A stretch of DNA of 38,186 nucleotides from Bacteroidales bacterium (GTDB taxonomy: Bacteria; Bacteroidota; Bacteroidia; Bacteroidales; F082): positions 1 to 38,186 of the forward strand of contig JAFYUH010000108.1 of assembly GCA_017549605.1 (NCBI GenBank), written 5' to 3'. A model generated the notes under the pieces. The model saw only the letters and a program-made list of their open reading frames with translations. It had not been told where the DNA came from and ran no database searches. The translations under genes were made by a program, and so were the position numbers. Of the stretch, positions 24,162-31,949 are shown one piece after another; within the stretch, counting starts at the first letter, position 1; every line of letters starts with the position of its first letter.

Positions 24162-25184
24162 TTACTTAATCAGGAATGGGAATTTGTCAAAGTTTTTAAG
24201 AGCGATACCTGTACCGCGAGCCACTGCTCTCAATGGATCGTCAGCAACGTGGATAGGCAACTTTGTCTTAGCATGCAAACGTTTGTCGAGACCGCGCAAC
24301 AAAGCACCGCCACCTGTGAGATAAATACCTGTGCGATAGATATCCGCTGCCAATTCTGGAGGAGTCTGTTCCAATGCGTTGAGCACAGCTGTCTCAATCT
24401 TAGAGATGCTCTTATCCAAGCAATATGCTATTTCTGAATAGTTTACCTTTATTTCCTTTGGAATACCTGTCAAAAGGTCTCTACCATGAACTGCATATTC
24501 CTCTGGTGGATTGTCGAGCTCTGTCAAAGCTGAACCAACTTCAATCTTAATCATTTCTGCTGTTCTCTCACCGATGTACATATTATGCTGTTTACGCATA
24601 TATTCAACGATTTCAGCTGTGAAATCATCACCAGCAGTACGGATTGACTTGTTATTTACGATACCGCCAAGAGCGATGACAGCGATTTCACTTGTACCGC
24701 CGCCTATGTCAACGATCATATTACCCATTGGTTCAAGAACGTCGATGCCGATACCGATAGCAGCTGCCATTGGTTCATGGATAAGACGAACTTCCTTAGC
24801 GCCAGCTTGTTCTGCTGAATCTTTAACAGCTCTCTCTTCAACTTCAGTGATACCTGATGGAATACAGATAACCATCTTCAATGCTGGAGGGAAGATGCTG
24901 TTATGGAAGTTGATCATCTTGATCATATCTCTGAGCATATACTCAGCTGCTTGGAAGTCAGCGATAACACCATCACGCAAAGGACGGATAGTCTTGATGT
25001 TTTCGTGTGTCTTTCCGTGCATCATCATAGCGCGTTTACCGACAGCCATGATTTTCTGAGTGTCTCTTTCTATCGCGACAATAGAAGGCTCGTCAACAAC
25101 CACCTTATCATTATAGATAATGATGGTGTTGGCTGTACCTAAGTCTATCGCTAATTCTTTATTGAAAAATGAAAACAATCCCAT
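24162..25184 (-). CDS. mreB: Rod shape-determining protein MreB
   Basis: This 340-residue bacterial actin has the nucleotide loops AIDLGTANT (N-terminus), VDIGGGTSEIAVI (mid) and LTGGGALLRGLD (C-terminus), plus PSIVAIER and MVICIPSGITEVEERA. It polymerises at the inner membrane and guides lateral wall growth. Start ATG 25184 is 16 nt after the purH stop. Its presence with mreC and mreD implies a rod or elongated cell. Confidence 0.98.
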   Translation of the reverse strand: MGLFSFFNKELAIDLGTANTIIIYNDKVVVDEPSIVAIERDTQKIMAVGKRAMMMHGKTHENIKTIRPLRDGVIADFQAAEYMLRDMIKMINFHNSIFPPALKMVICIPSGITEVEERAVKDSAEQAGAKEVRLIHEPMAAAIGIGIDVLEPMGNMIVDIGGGTSEIAVIALGGIVNNKSIRTAGDDFTAEIVEYMRKQHNMYIGERTAEMIKIEVGSALTELDNPPEEYAVHGRDLLTGIPKEIKVNYSEIAYCLDKSISKIETAVLNALEQTPPELAADIYRTGIYLTGGGALLRGLDKRLHAKTKLPIHVADDPLRAVARGTGIALKNFDKFPFLIK

Positions 25185-25200
25185 TTTGACAATCTTTTAA

Positions 25201-26718
25201 TTAATGTTTGAAATGACGATAGCCTGTGAATACCATTGCCATATCGTTTGCATTGCAATAGTCGATAGAATCTTGGTCTTTAATAGAACCGCCAGGTTGG
25301 ATAACTGTTGTAACACCTGCATTATGAGCTATTTCAACGCAGTCAGCGAATGGGAAGAAAGCGTCAGATGCCATAACAGCGCCGTTGAGGTCGAAGTCGA
25401 ATGACTGAGCCTTTTCAATAGCTTGTCTCAAAGCGTCAACGCGTGATGTCTGACCGATACCTGAAGCATATAATTGTTTGTTCTTTGCCAAAACGATAGC
25501 ATTTGAACGGCTGTGCTTAACGATCTTGTTTGCAAAAATCAAGTCTTCAATTTCTTGAGCTTCAATGTTCTTGTTTGTAACAGCTTTGAAGTCTTCAATA
25601 GTTTCTGTATGAAGGTCACGATCTTGAGCCAAGATGCCGTTAAGTGCTGATTTGTATACTGTTGTTGGGAAATCGTTTGATTTGAGTTTCAAGACGATTC
25701 TGTTTTTCTTTGCGAAGAGGATATCCAAAACGCCTTCGTTGTAGTCAGGAGCTACGATAACTTCGAAGAACATCTTGTTTATTTCGTTAGCTGTCTCAAC
25801 GTCGATAGCCTTGTTGCTTACGAATACACCGCCGAATGCTGAAACAGGGTCACCTGCCAATGCTGCTTGATAAGCTTCTGCAATTGTTGGGCGTGATGCG
25901 ATGCCGCAAGGGTTGTTGTGTTTCAAAATCGCGAATGTTGGTTCGTCGAATTCGCGGATCAAGTTAAGACCAGCTTCTAAGTCTAACAAATTGTTATATG
26001 ATAAATCTTTACCGTGAAGTTTTTCAAATACGTCATCAAGCTTGCCGTAGAAAACAGCTTTTTGATGAGGATTTTCACCGTAACGCAATTCGCTGCGATT
26101 GTCGATATGGATGTTCAAGTCTTTTGTTTCGTCATCTTTTGCGAACCAGTCGTAAATCATGCCGTCGTAGTGAGAACTTGTTGCGAAAGCATATTTTGCG
26201 AAACGTTTACGATCTTCGAGACTTGTGCAGCCGTTTTGAGCTTTGTAGAGCTCCATGAATTCGAGGTAATATTTTGAATCTGGAACGATAACGACTTCGT
26301 TGAAGTTCTTGCCGCCAGCACGAATCAATGAGATGCCGCCTATATCGATCTTTTCGATGATCTTAGCTGGATCGTCTGTTGACTTCACTGTTTCTTCAAA
26401 AGGATAGAGGTCAACGATAACGAGGTCGAAAGCTGGGATTTCATATTGCTTCATTTCCTCAACGTCCTTCTCATTTTGCAAACGACCTAAGATACCGCCG
26501 AACACTTTTGGGTGCAAAGTCTTCACGCGACCGCCGAGAATTGAAGGATATGATGTGAGTGATTCTATAGTCTTAACAGAATCATCAAGTTCTTTAATGA
26601 AATCGTATGTTCCGCCAGTAGCATAAATTTGAACATCTTGCTCTTTCAACAAAGCAACAATTTTATCTAAATTAGTCTTGTAAAAGACTGATATTAAGCA
26701 GGTTTTAATCTTTTTCAA
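25201..26718 (-). CDS. purH: Bifunctional AICAR formyltransferase / IMP cyclohydrolase
   Basis: This 505-residue enzyme makes the last two steps of purine synthesis. The N-terminal MGS-like cyclohydrolase domain has YATGGTYDF and SYPSILGGRVKTLHPKVFGGIL. The C-terminal transformylase has the lysine-histidine motif LKHNNPCGIAS, DPVSAFGG, and the end SDAFFPFADCVE...TVIQPGGSI...FTGYRHFKH. The only start that gives the family N-terminus is TTG at 26716-26718; an in-frame TAA lies just upstream and no ATG is available. The purH-mreB order is the one seen in Bacteroidales. Confidence 0.97.
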   Translation of the reverse strand: MKKIKTCLISVFYKTNLDKIVALLKEQDVQIYATGGTYDFIKELDDSVKTIESLTSYPSILGGRVKTLHPKVFGGILGRLQNEKDVEEMKQYEIPAFDLVIVDLYPFEETVKSTDDPAKIIEKIDIGGISLIRAGGKNFNEVVIVPDSKYYLEFMELYKAQNGCTSLEDRKRFAKYAFATSSHYDGMIYDWFAKDDETKDLNIHIDNRSELRYGENPHQKAVFYGKLDDVFEKLHGKDLSYNNLLDLEAGLNLIREFDEPTFAILKHNNPCGIASRPTIAEAYQAALAGDPVSAFGGVFVSNKAIDVETANEINKMFFEVIVAPDYNEGVLDILFAKKNRIVLKLKSNDFPTTVYKSALNGILAQDRDLHTETIEDFKAVTNKNIEAQEIEDLIFANKIVKHSRSNAIVLAKNKQLYASGIGQTSRVDALRQAIEKAQSFDFDLNGAVMASDAFFPFADCVEIAHNAGVTTVIQPGGSIKDQDSIDYCNANDMAMVFTGYRHFKH

Positions 26719-26901
26719 GGGACACGAATTTTAAGGTTAAACATATTGCAATATTAAGAAATATATATCATTAAAAAAAGTGTTTTTTTGAGATTTTTTT
26801 TGAAAAAAACAAAGCTGAACTCTGAACCTTGAACTCTGAACTTTGAACCTAGAACTTTAACTTGGTGACTCAGTGTCTCAGAGTCTTAGTGTCTTAATTT
26901 T

Positions 26902-27049
26902 GGGCGTTCCGGCAAAGCCGTCGGGCTTTCCGCTCTATCTTTGCTCGCTTAAATTTTCCCCGCTTAAAAATCTCAACCATCACTCATTCCCCGTCCCCGA
27001 ATCCCAATTCCCATTATCTCGCAAAGGATGCCGCTCCAATCCCTAACGC
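26902..27049. repeat. GGGCGT...AACGC intergenic element
   Basis: This segment of about 148 bp is GC-richer than its surroundings and has short inverted ends (GCGTT near 26904, AACGC at 27045-27049). Inside are CTTTGC (26938-26943) and GCAAAG (27021-27026) in inverted sense. From memory, similar 'GGGCGTT..TCGGGCTTTCCGCTCTAT..GGATGCCGCT.CAATCCCTAACGC' segments are scattered in many Bacteroidota genomes; I could not search. The central part also contains C-rich heptamers such as ATTCCCC and AATCCCA (about 26984-27014), so it may be one repeat nested in another. Confidence 0.6.
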
Positions 27050-27192
27050 ATTGGGCGATGAGCAATGAGCTGCGAGCTTTAGACAAAACCGCTCATAACT
27101 CATAGCTCACAACTCATTGCAAATTTTCAGCTTTCAACTTAAACCGCTGACTATTAAATGTTTATTTTTTTGATTTTTTTTAACAAAAAAAC

Positions 27193-27223
27193 TTGTTTAT
27201 CGGATTTATTTGTTGTAATTTTA
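27193..27223 (+). promoter_or_regulatory. Promoter of recJ
   Basis: TTG (27193-27195) and TAATTTTA (27216-27223, 7 of 8 to TAnnTTTG) are separated by 20 nt, the Bacteroidota spacing. The GTG start is 19 nt downstream. Confidence 0.5.
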
Positions 27224-27242
27224 CAAGTCAAATTTTTTTAAT

Positions 27243-29030
27243 GTGAATACTCGTTGGATAATAAATAATAATATTGATAAACAAATCGTTAACGATTTAT
27301 CTAATGCATTGGGCATAGATGAAAATCTTGCGACTTTGCTTGTCCAACGTGGCATTACAAATTATGACGAAGCAAAAGATTTCTTCCGTCCTTCTTTAAC
27401 ACATCTGCACAATCCGTTCTTGATGAAAGATATGGATAAAGCCGTTGAACGTGTAAAGAAAGCTTATGAAAACGGAGAGAAAATCTTGATCTACGGCGAC
27501 TATGACGTAGACGGCACAACAGCTGTCGCATTGATTTACACTTATCTCAAAAACTTCATCAGCAAGAAAAAGATCGAGTTTTACATTCCAGACAGATACG
27601 ACGAGGGTTATGGCATATCTTATAAAGGTATAGACTACGCCGCTGAAAACGGATTCAGCCTCGTGATTGTCTTGGACTGCGGCATCAAGGCTGTCGATAA
27701 AATCGAATACGCAAATGAACGTAACATCGATTTCATCATCTGCGACCACCATCGTCCTGGAGATGAAATTCCTAATGCAGTAGCTGTATTAGATTCAAAA
27801 CGTCCAGATTGCCAATATCCTTATAAAGAATTATCAGGCTGCGGCGTTGGCTTCAAACTCATAACAGCATTGTCAATGAGCTTGAACCGCCCTATCGAAG
27901 AAGTATACGAACTTCTCGATTTAGTTGCAGTAAGTATCGCTGCCGACATCGTTCCTATCACTGGCGAAAACAGAGTCTTGGCTTACTACGGACTTATGCT
28001 CATAAACAAAAATCCTAGACCAGGATTGGAAGCAGTGCTAGGTCACGCTAACGTACATAGAGTTGAAGAAGAACCTTCAGCAAATTCAGAACAGCCTCAA
28101 AACGTACTTAACAAGGAAGTGACAGTCAGCGACCTGGTCTTCATGATCGGACCTCGTATCAATGCTGCAGGTCGACTTGAAAAAGCCAGCGACTCAGTGA
28201 GATTGCTCATCGCTGAGAGAAAAGAACATGCTGAAAAATTGGCTTCGTCAATCAATGACTTGAACGTAAGACGTCGCGAATTCGACAATAACATAACAGC
28301 AGAAGCTCTCTTGATGATTCAACAAAACGAAAGACTCCTTAACGCAAAAAGCACAGTTATCTTTAACGAAAACTGGCATAAAGGCGTTATCGGTATCGTA
28401 GCATCAAGACTTACAGATAGTTACTATAGACCTACTATAGTGCTCACAAGATCTAATAACCTTATCACAGGTTCTGCTCGTTCTATAAAGAACTTCGATA
28501 TTTATGACGCTATCGACCATTGTTCTGACTTATTAGAACACTTCGGCGGTCATAAATACGCAGCAGGCTTGTCATTAAAACCAGAAAACCTCGCAGAATT
28601 TGCTCGTAGATTTGAAGAATACGTGGCAAATAATATCGATAACGAGGAACTTATTCCAGAACTTAATGTCGACCTTGAAATTAACTTCTCCGACATCACA
28701 CCGAAATTCGTCAGAGTATTGAAACAATTTGCTCCTTTCGGTCCTGGTAATATGGCTCCTGTATTCCTTTCTAAAAACGTAATCGACACTGGCTCATCAC
28801 GACCTGTCGGCGGACAAGAAAAGAAACATCTTAAACTGTCGATGACTCAAAAACAAGACAACAACACTGTCTTACCAGGTATAGCATTCCAAAAAGGTTC
28901 AGATTATCAAAGAGTTAATTCTAAAGAACCATTCTCAATATGCTACTGCATAGAGAAAAACTTCTGGCAAGGAAAGACAAATCTTCAACTTAACGTCAAA
29001 GACATTAAGTTCGAAAATATCGAAGAATAA
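27243..29030 (+). CDS. recJ: Single-stranded-DNA-specific exonuclease RecJ
   Basis: This 595-residue DHH-family 5'-3' exonuclease acts in recombination and mismatch repair. It has IYGDYDVDGTTAVALI (metal ligands D86, D88), CGIKAVD, the DHH motif at 168-170 in IICDHHRPGDEIP, VAVSIAADIVP, MIGPRINAAGR, and the DHHA1 part with WHKGVIGIVASRL and FGGHKYAAGLSL. The start is GTG 27243; the ATG two bases earlier hits a stop at once. A stretch of roughly 20 polar residues (about 269-290, VEEEPSANSEQPQN) before the KEVTVSDLVF strand looks like an insert compared with Bacteroides RecJ as I recall it. Confidence 0.96.
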   Translation: MNTRWIINNNIDKQIVNDLSNALGIDENLATLLVQRGITNYDEAKDFFRPSLTHLHNPFLMKDMDKAVERVKKAYENGEKILIYGDYDVDGTTAVALIYTYLKNFISKKKIEFYIPDRYDEGYGISYKGIDYAAENGFSLVIVLDCGIKAVDKIEYANERNIDFIICDHHRPGDEIPNAVAVLDSKRPDCQYPYKELSGCGVGFKLITALSMSLNRPIEEVYELLDLVAVSIAADIVPITGENRVLAYYGLMLINKNPRPGLEAVLGHANVHRVEEEPSANSEQPQNVLNKEVTVSDLVFMIGPRINAAGRLEKASDSVRLLIAERKEHAEKLASSINDLNVRRREFDNNITAEALLMIQQNERLLNAKSTVIFNENWHKGVIGIVASRLTDSYYRPTIVLTRSNNLITGSARSIKNFDIYDAIDHCSDLLEHFGGHKYAAGLSLKPENLAEFARRFEEYVANNIDNEELIPELNVDLEINFSDITPKFVRVLKQFAPFGPGNMAPVFLSKNVIDTGSSRPVGGQEKKHLKLSMTQKQDNNTVLPGIAFQKGSDYQRVNSKEPFSICYCIEKNFWQGKTNLQLNVKDIKFENIEE

Positions 29031-29046
29031 CACTATAAACTAAATA

Positions 29047-29106
29047 AAAAAAACGCCGTAATACTTTTGTCGCTGATTTGCGTATTCTGTATTATGGCGT
29101 TTTTTA
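29047..29106. terminator. Bidirectional terminator between recJ and lysE-like gene
   Basis: A 14-bp stem with one G-T wobble (29051-29064 with 29089-29102) encloses a 24-nt loop. A runs lie on the left and T runs on the right, so it can end transcription from both convergent genes. Confidence 0.88.
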
Positions 29107-29112
29107 TTTCTT

Positions 29113-29784
29113 CTAAAATGATATTGGGAAAAAGATTACTCTTACTGCGATAAACAATCCAAATAACATCAATATTATTCCTATTATTTGGTTCATTATC
29201 TTCATCATCTTTTCTGTGAAAAATCTCTTTAAAGAGTATGCTCCTGCAGCTTTCAAAATATCGAAAAACAAAACAGTAGCAAAAACTCCAATAAAGAATA
29301 TAATCATAGAATATCTATTGCCTCCAAAATTACTTGAAGCCGTTGCAACGCAAGTAATCCAAAAGACCCAGACAAAAGGATTGAAAATATTTATTATGAA
29401 ACCTTTACTGATAAAGACATACCACTTAGGATTATCAATAAATTTCTCATTCATTTTATCAATCTTCTGCGTGTTGTTTTCACTGATATGAATAATCTTC
29501 TCAGGTGAAAGAAGGAAAGTATATATTCCAAAGATTATCAAGATGATACCTGCACTTATACCAGCATATATGATGTTTTCTCTATCAGCAATATTAAACT
29601 GAACATTGGTCATCATCATCAATGCAACGACCATGATATCATTCAGGATGATTCCCAAATCGAGGAACATGGCAGCTTTGAAGCCTCTGCTTATGCTCGT
29701 TTGTATCAAAGTAAAAAATGAAGGTCCGAATCCCATTATCAATGCGAGAGACAGACCTATTATTACGCCTTCTAAAAATATCAT
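29113..29784 (-). CDS. LysE/RhtB-family exporter
   Basis: This 223-residue membrane protein has about 6 hydrophobic helices and the LysE family start GVIIGLSLALIMGFGPSFFTLIQTSISRGFKAAMFLDLG, plus the mid-protein FISKGFIINIFNPFVWVFWI. LysE-type proteins export amino acids or related small molecules. Its ATG overlaps the GH3 stop by 4 nt (29781-29784, ATGA), so the two are translationally coupled, and its substrate may be linked to the GH3 product. It ends at a shared terminator with recJ. Confidence 0.88.
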   Translation of the reverse strand: MIFLEGVIIGLSLALIMGFGPSFFTLIQTSISRGFKAAMFLDLGIILNDIMVVALMMMTNVQFNIADRENIIYAGISAGIILIIFGIYTFLLSPEKIIHISENNTQKIDKMNEKFIDNPKWYVFISKGFIINIFNPFVWVFWITCVATASSNFGGNRYSMIIFFIGVFATVLFFDILKAAGAYSLKRFFTEKMMKIMNQIIGIILMLFGLFIAVRVIFFPISF

Positions 29785-31328
29785 TTTTCAGTATTTAAAG
29801 AAGTTATAAACTGCTTCCAGTCATCGTATCTTTTACCTTTCAAGACACGTGGGAATTTTGTTGCGCCGCCAATTTTTCCAGTCTTTTCCATAAAGTCATA
29901 GAAAACATGTGTTGGCAAGACATCTATATATAAGTTTCTCAGAGCTTCTTCTCTTTCAACACGATAGTCATCATTCAACACCTTCAGATGCTCATCGATT
30001 TTTTTGATTGCTAACTCTTTGTCGATAGGTTCGTCACATGCCAAATACCAATGATGTGAGAATGTATTGTCTTCACGGAAACCAGCGACTGTAAACTCAT
30101 TAATATCAACTTTCAATTCGTTTGATATATTTTCAACAGCTTGATTCATATTGTCTTGTGAAAGATGTTCACCGACTAAGCTCAAAAACTGCTTTGTTCT
30201 TCCGGTAATGATAATTTCGCATTTTTTCTTGTTAACGAATTTTACGACATCGCCGATAAGATACCTCCATGTTCCGGCATTTGTAGATAACAAGATTGCG
30301 TAATCAACATTCTCTTCAACTTCGGTGATATTAAGAGCAGTACAATTCTGTTTTATGTTGCCGTCTTCATCAAAATTATTTTCGTTGAAAGGAACGAATT
30401 CATAATAAATTCCATTATCAACAACAAGTTGCATAATGCGTTTGTTAAGATCAACTTGATATGCTATATAACCTTCTGATGCTAAGTAACTTTCGCTATA
30501 AACAACAGGTTTGCCGAAAAGCTTTTCAAAACTCTTTTCGTATGGAGCGAAAGCAACGCCGCTATGAACATAAACCGACAATGAAGGCCATAAGTCATGG
30601 ATTGTCTTTAAGTTATATTCTTTTATTATTCTTTCCAAAAGAATTTGTACCCATGAAGGTACGCCAACGAGAACGCCAATATCCCAAGAAGGTGCTTTCT
30701 TCACCATCTCATCGAGTTTGGTATTCCAGTCTGTAGTTCTTGAAATTTTTCTTCCTGGCTTATAGAAATATTCGAACCAGAAAGGAAGTTTTGCTGCAGT
30801 AATGCCAGACAAATCTCCCGCATAATAAGTGCCATTATATTGAAGATGTGTACTTCCACCTATCATCAAGAAGCCTTTTTCATAGAAATCCGAAGGGAAA
30901 TCGTATTTGGTAGTAGCCAATATCTGTTGGATACTTGCCTTCTTGATAGAAGATAACATATTATTTGTGATAGGTATGAATTTGCTTGAAGCCTCAGATG
31001 TTCCTGAACTCAAGGCAAAGTATTTTATCTTACCTGGCCATGTTACGAAAGTTTCTCCATTCAAGGCACGGAACCACCAATTCTTATACATAGAATTGTA
31101 GTCAAAGATGGGAATATTTTCTTTATATTTTTTAAGAATATCTTCCGATTCTAATATATCATCAAAATGATAATATTGGCCAAATGCAGTGTTGGAAGCT
31201 TTTTTGAGTAACTTTTTTAATTCTTTAGTTTGAGCCTTTACAGGATCTAATCTCCTCTGTTTGATATTCATAGGTATATTACCAACAGAATAGACAGTTT
31301 TCATTAATGAACCAAAAATCTTTGACAT
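29781..31328 (-). CDS. GH3-family acyl-amido synthetase
   Basis: This 515-residue adenylate-forming enzyme belongs to the GH3 family, first known from plants, where members join amino acids to jasmonate or auxin. Bacteroidota homologs are common but uncharacterised. Visible are the ATP motif ALSSGTSEASSKFIPIT, YSESYLASEGYIAYQ, NAGTWRYLIGDVVKF, ITGRTKQFLSLVGEHLSQ, and the C-terminal lysine in KTGKIGGATKFPRVLKG. It is cytosolic. The start at 31328 fits the -7 element 19 nt upstream. Translational coupling with a LysE-type exporter suggests that it makes something that is exported or uses an amino acid that the exporter handles. Confidence 0.9.
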   Translation of the reverse strand: MSKIFGSLMKTVYSVGNIPMNIKQRRLDPVKAQTKELKKLLKKASNTAFGQYYHFDDILESEDILKKYKENIPIFDYNSMYKNWWFRALNGETFVTWPGKIKYFALSSGTSEASSKFIPITNNMLSSIKKASIQQILATTKYDFPSDFYEKGFLMIGGSTHLQYNGTYYAGDLSGITAAKLPFWFEYFYKPGRKISRTTDWNTKLDEMVKKAPSWDIGVLVGVPSWVQILLERIIKEYNLKTIHDLWPSLSVYVHSGVAFAPYEKSFEKLFGKPVVYSESYLASEGYIAYQVDLNKRIMQLVVDNGIYYEFVPFNENNFDEDGNIKQNCTALNITEVEENVDYAILLSTNAGTWRYLIGDVVKFVNKKKCEIIITGRTKQFLSLVGEHLSQDNMNQAVENISNELKVDINEFTVAGFREDNTFSHHWYLACDEPIDKELAIKKIDEHLKVLNDDYRVEREEALRNLYIDVLPTHVFYDFMEKTGKIGGATKFPRVLKGKRYDDWKQFITSLNTEK

Positions 31329-31347
31329 ATCATATATATTTAAAGCA

Positions 31348-31355
31348 CAAAAATA
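31348..31355 (-). promoter_or_regulatory. -7 promoter element for the GH3-lysE pair
   Basis: Minus-strand TATTTTTG matches TAnnTTTG exactly, 19 nt before the GH3 start. No -33 TTG is visible in the A/T-rich upstream DNA. Confidence 0.5.
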
Positions 31356-31413
31356 TGAAAAAAAATTATCTCTATTTTTTTTATAATTTTTATTTTTTTT
31401 TTGAAAAAAATAT

Positions 31414-31421
31414 TACTTTTG
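31414..31421 (+). promoter_or_regulatory. -7 promoter element for the outer-membrane barrel gene
   Basis: TACTTTTG matches TAnnTTTG exactly, 33 nt before the ATG, and lies downstream of a long A/T tract. The nearest TTG is only 10 nt away, so the -33 part is missing. Confidence 0.5.
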
Positions 31422-31454
31422 TGTCAAAATATTAACCAAATAATTTAAAAAATC

Positions 31455-31886
31455 ATGAGAAAATTTTTATTATTATTAGTAGCAGTTTGCTTCTTAGGTA
31501 TAGGAGCTCAAGCTCAAGAAATGAAAAAAGATCAATTAGTTGGTAGTGCACGTATTAATTTCTGGCCTTCTGTTAACGTTTCAGCTGACTATGGTTTAGT
31601 TGATCATCTTATCAATAAAAATGACGCTATTTCTGTTGGTGGTCAAGTTGGTTTAAGCTTTGGCGGTGGTAATGTTAGCGTATTAGTAGCTGCAAGAGGT
31701 AACTTCCACTATCAATTCATTGACAATTTAGATACATACGCTGGTTTAAGTTTAGGTTATGCTTGGGGTGGTTTCGGTTTCGCTGGACAATTAGGTGCTC
31801 GTTACTACTTCAACAATAAATTAGCTGCTAACGTTGAATTCGGCGGTTTCACAGGTTTTGCACTTGGTATCTCAATGAAACTATAA
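31455..31886 (+). CDS. Small outer-membrane beta-barrel protein
   Basis: This 143-residue protein has a clear signal peptide (1-21, ending AQAQ). It then alternates Gly- and aromatic-rich strands (ISVGGQVGLSFGGGNVSVLVAARGNFHYQF, TYAGLSLGYAWGGFGFAGQLGARYYF) and ends in a hydrophobic strand FALGISMKL. About 8 strands can be drawn, fitting a small OmpA/OmpX-like barrel. No peptidoglycan-binding domain is present. Codons are simple and A/T-ending (TTA, GGT, GCT), as often seen in highly expressed Bacteroidota genes. A strong terminator follows 21 nt after the stop, so it is monocistronic. Confidence 0.8.
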   Translation: MRKFLLLLVAVCFLGIGAQAQEMKKDQLVGSARINFWPSVNVSADYGLVDHLINKNDAISVGGQVGLSFGGGNVSVLVAARGNFHYQFIDNLDTYAGLSLGYAWGGFGFAGQLGARYYFNNKLAANVEFGGFTGFALGISMKL

Positions 31887-31907
31887 GAAGTAAAACAACC
31901 AAAATAA

Positions 31908-31944
31908 AAAATACCGACTTCGTTATAAAGTCGGTATTTTTTTT
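31908..31944. terminator. Terminator after the barrel gene
   Basis: AATACCGACTT pairs with AAGTCGGTATT around a 7-nt loop and is followed by more Ts. A run of As on the left lets it serve the convergent nitroreductase gene too. Confidence 0.9.
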
Positions 31945-31949
31945 ACTTA

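Larger units (their letters stand above)
26719..27242. repeat. Composite repeat island between purH and recJ
   Basis: These 524 bases have no gene. In order they hold: AT-rich purH leader; an A/T tract (26782-26810); seven CTGAACT/TTGAACC-type heptamers (26815-26863); four octamers such as GTGACTCA and GTGTCTTA (26865-26896); a GC-richer segment from GGGCGTTCC (26902) to CCCTAACGC (27041-27049); heptamers of GCGATGA/GCAATGA type (27055-27082); heptamers of GCTCATA/ACTCATT type in reverse sense (27091-27118); a second similar A/T tract (27165-27192); and the recJ promoter. Confidence 0.85.

Noticed and set aside
24511..25059. 182-residue open frame opposite mreB
   Set aside because: It is the antisense shadow of a highly conserved gene, with a serine/isoleucine-rich translation and no recognisable family or own promoter.
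26902..27049. Structured RNA or tRNA-like gene in the GC-richer segment
   Set aside because: No cloverleaf, TTCGA arm or CCA end can be drawn; the sequence fits an interspersed repeat better.
31391..31413. Full -33/-7 promoter before the outer-membrane barrel gene
   Set aside because: The only TTG is 10 nt from the -7 element instead of about 20, so only the -7 part is reported.
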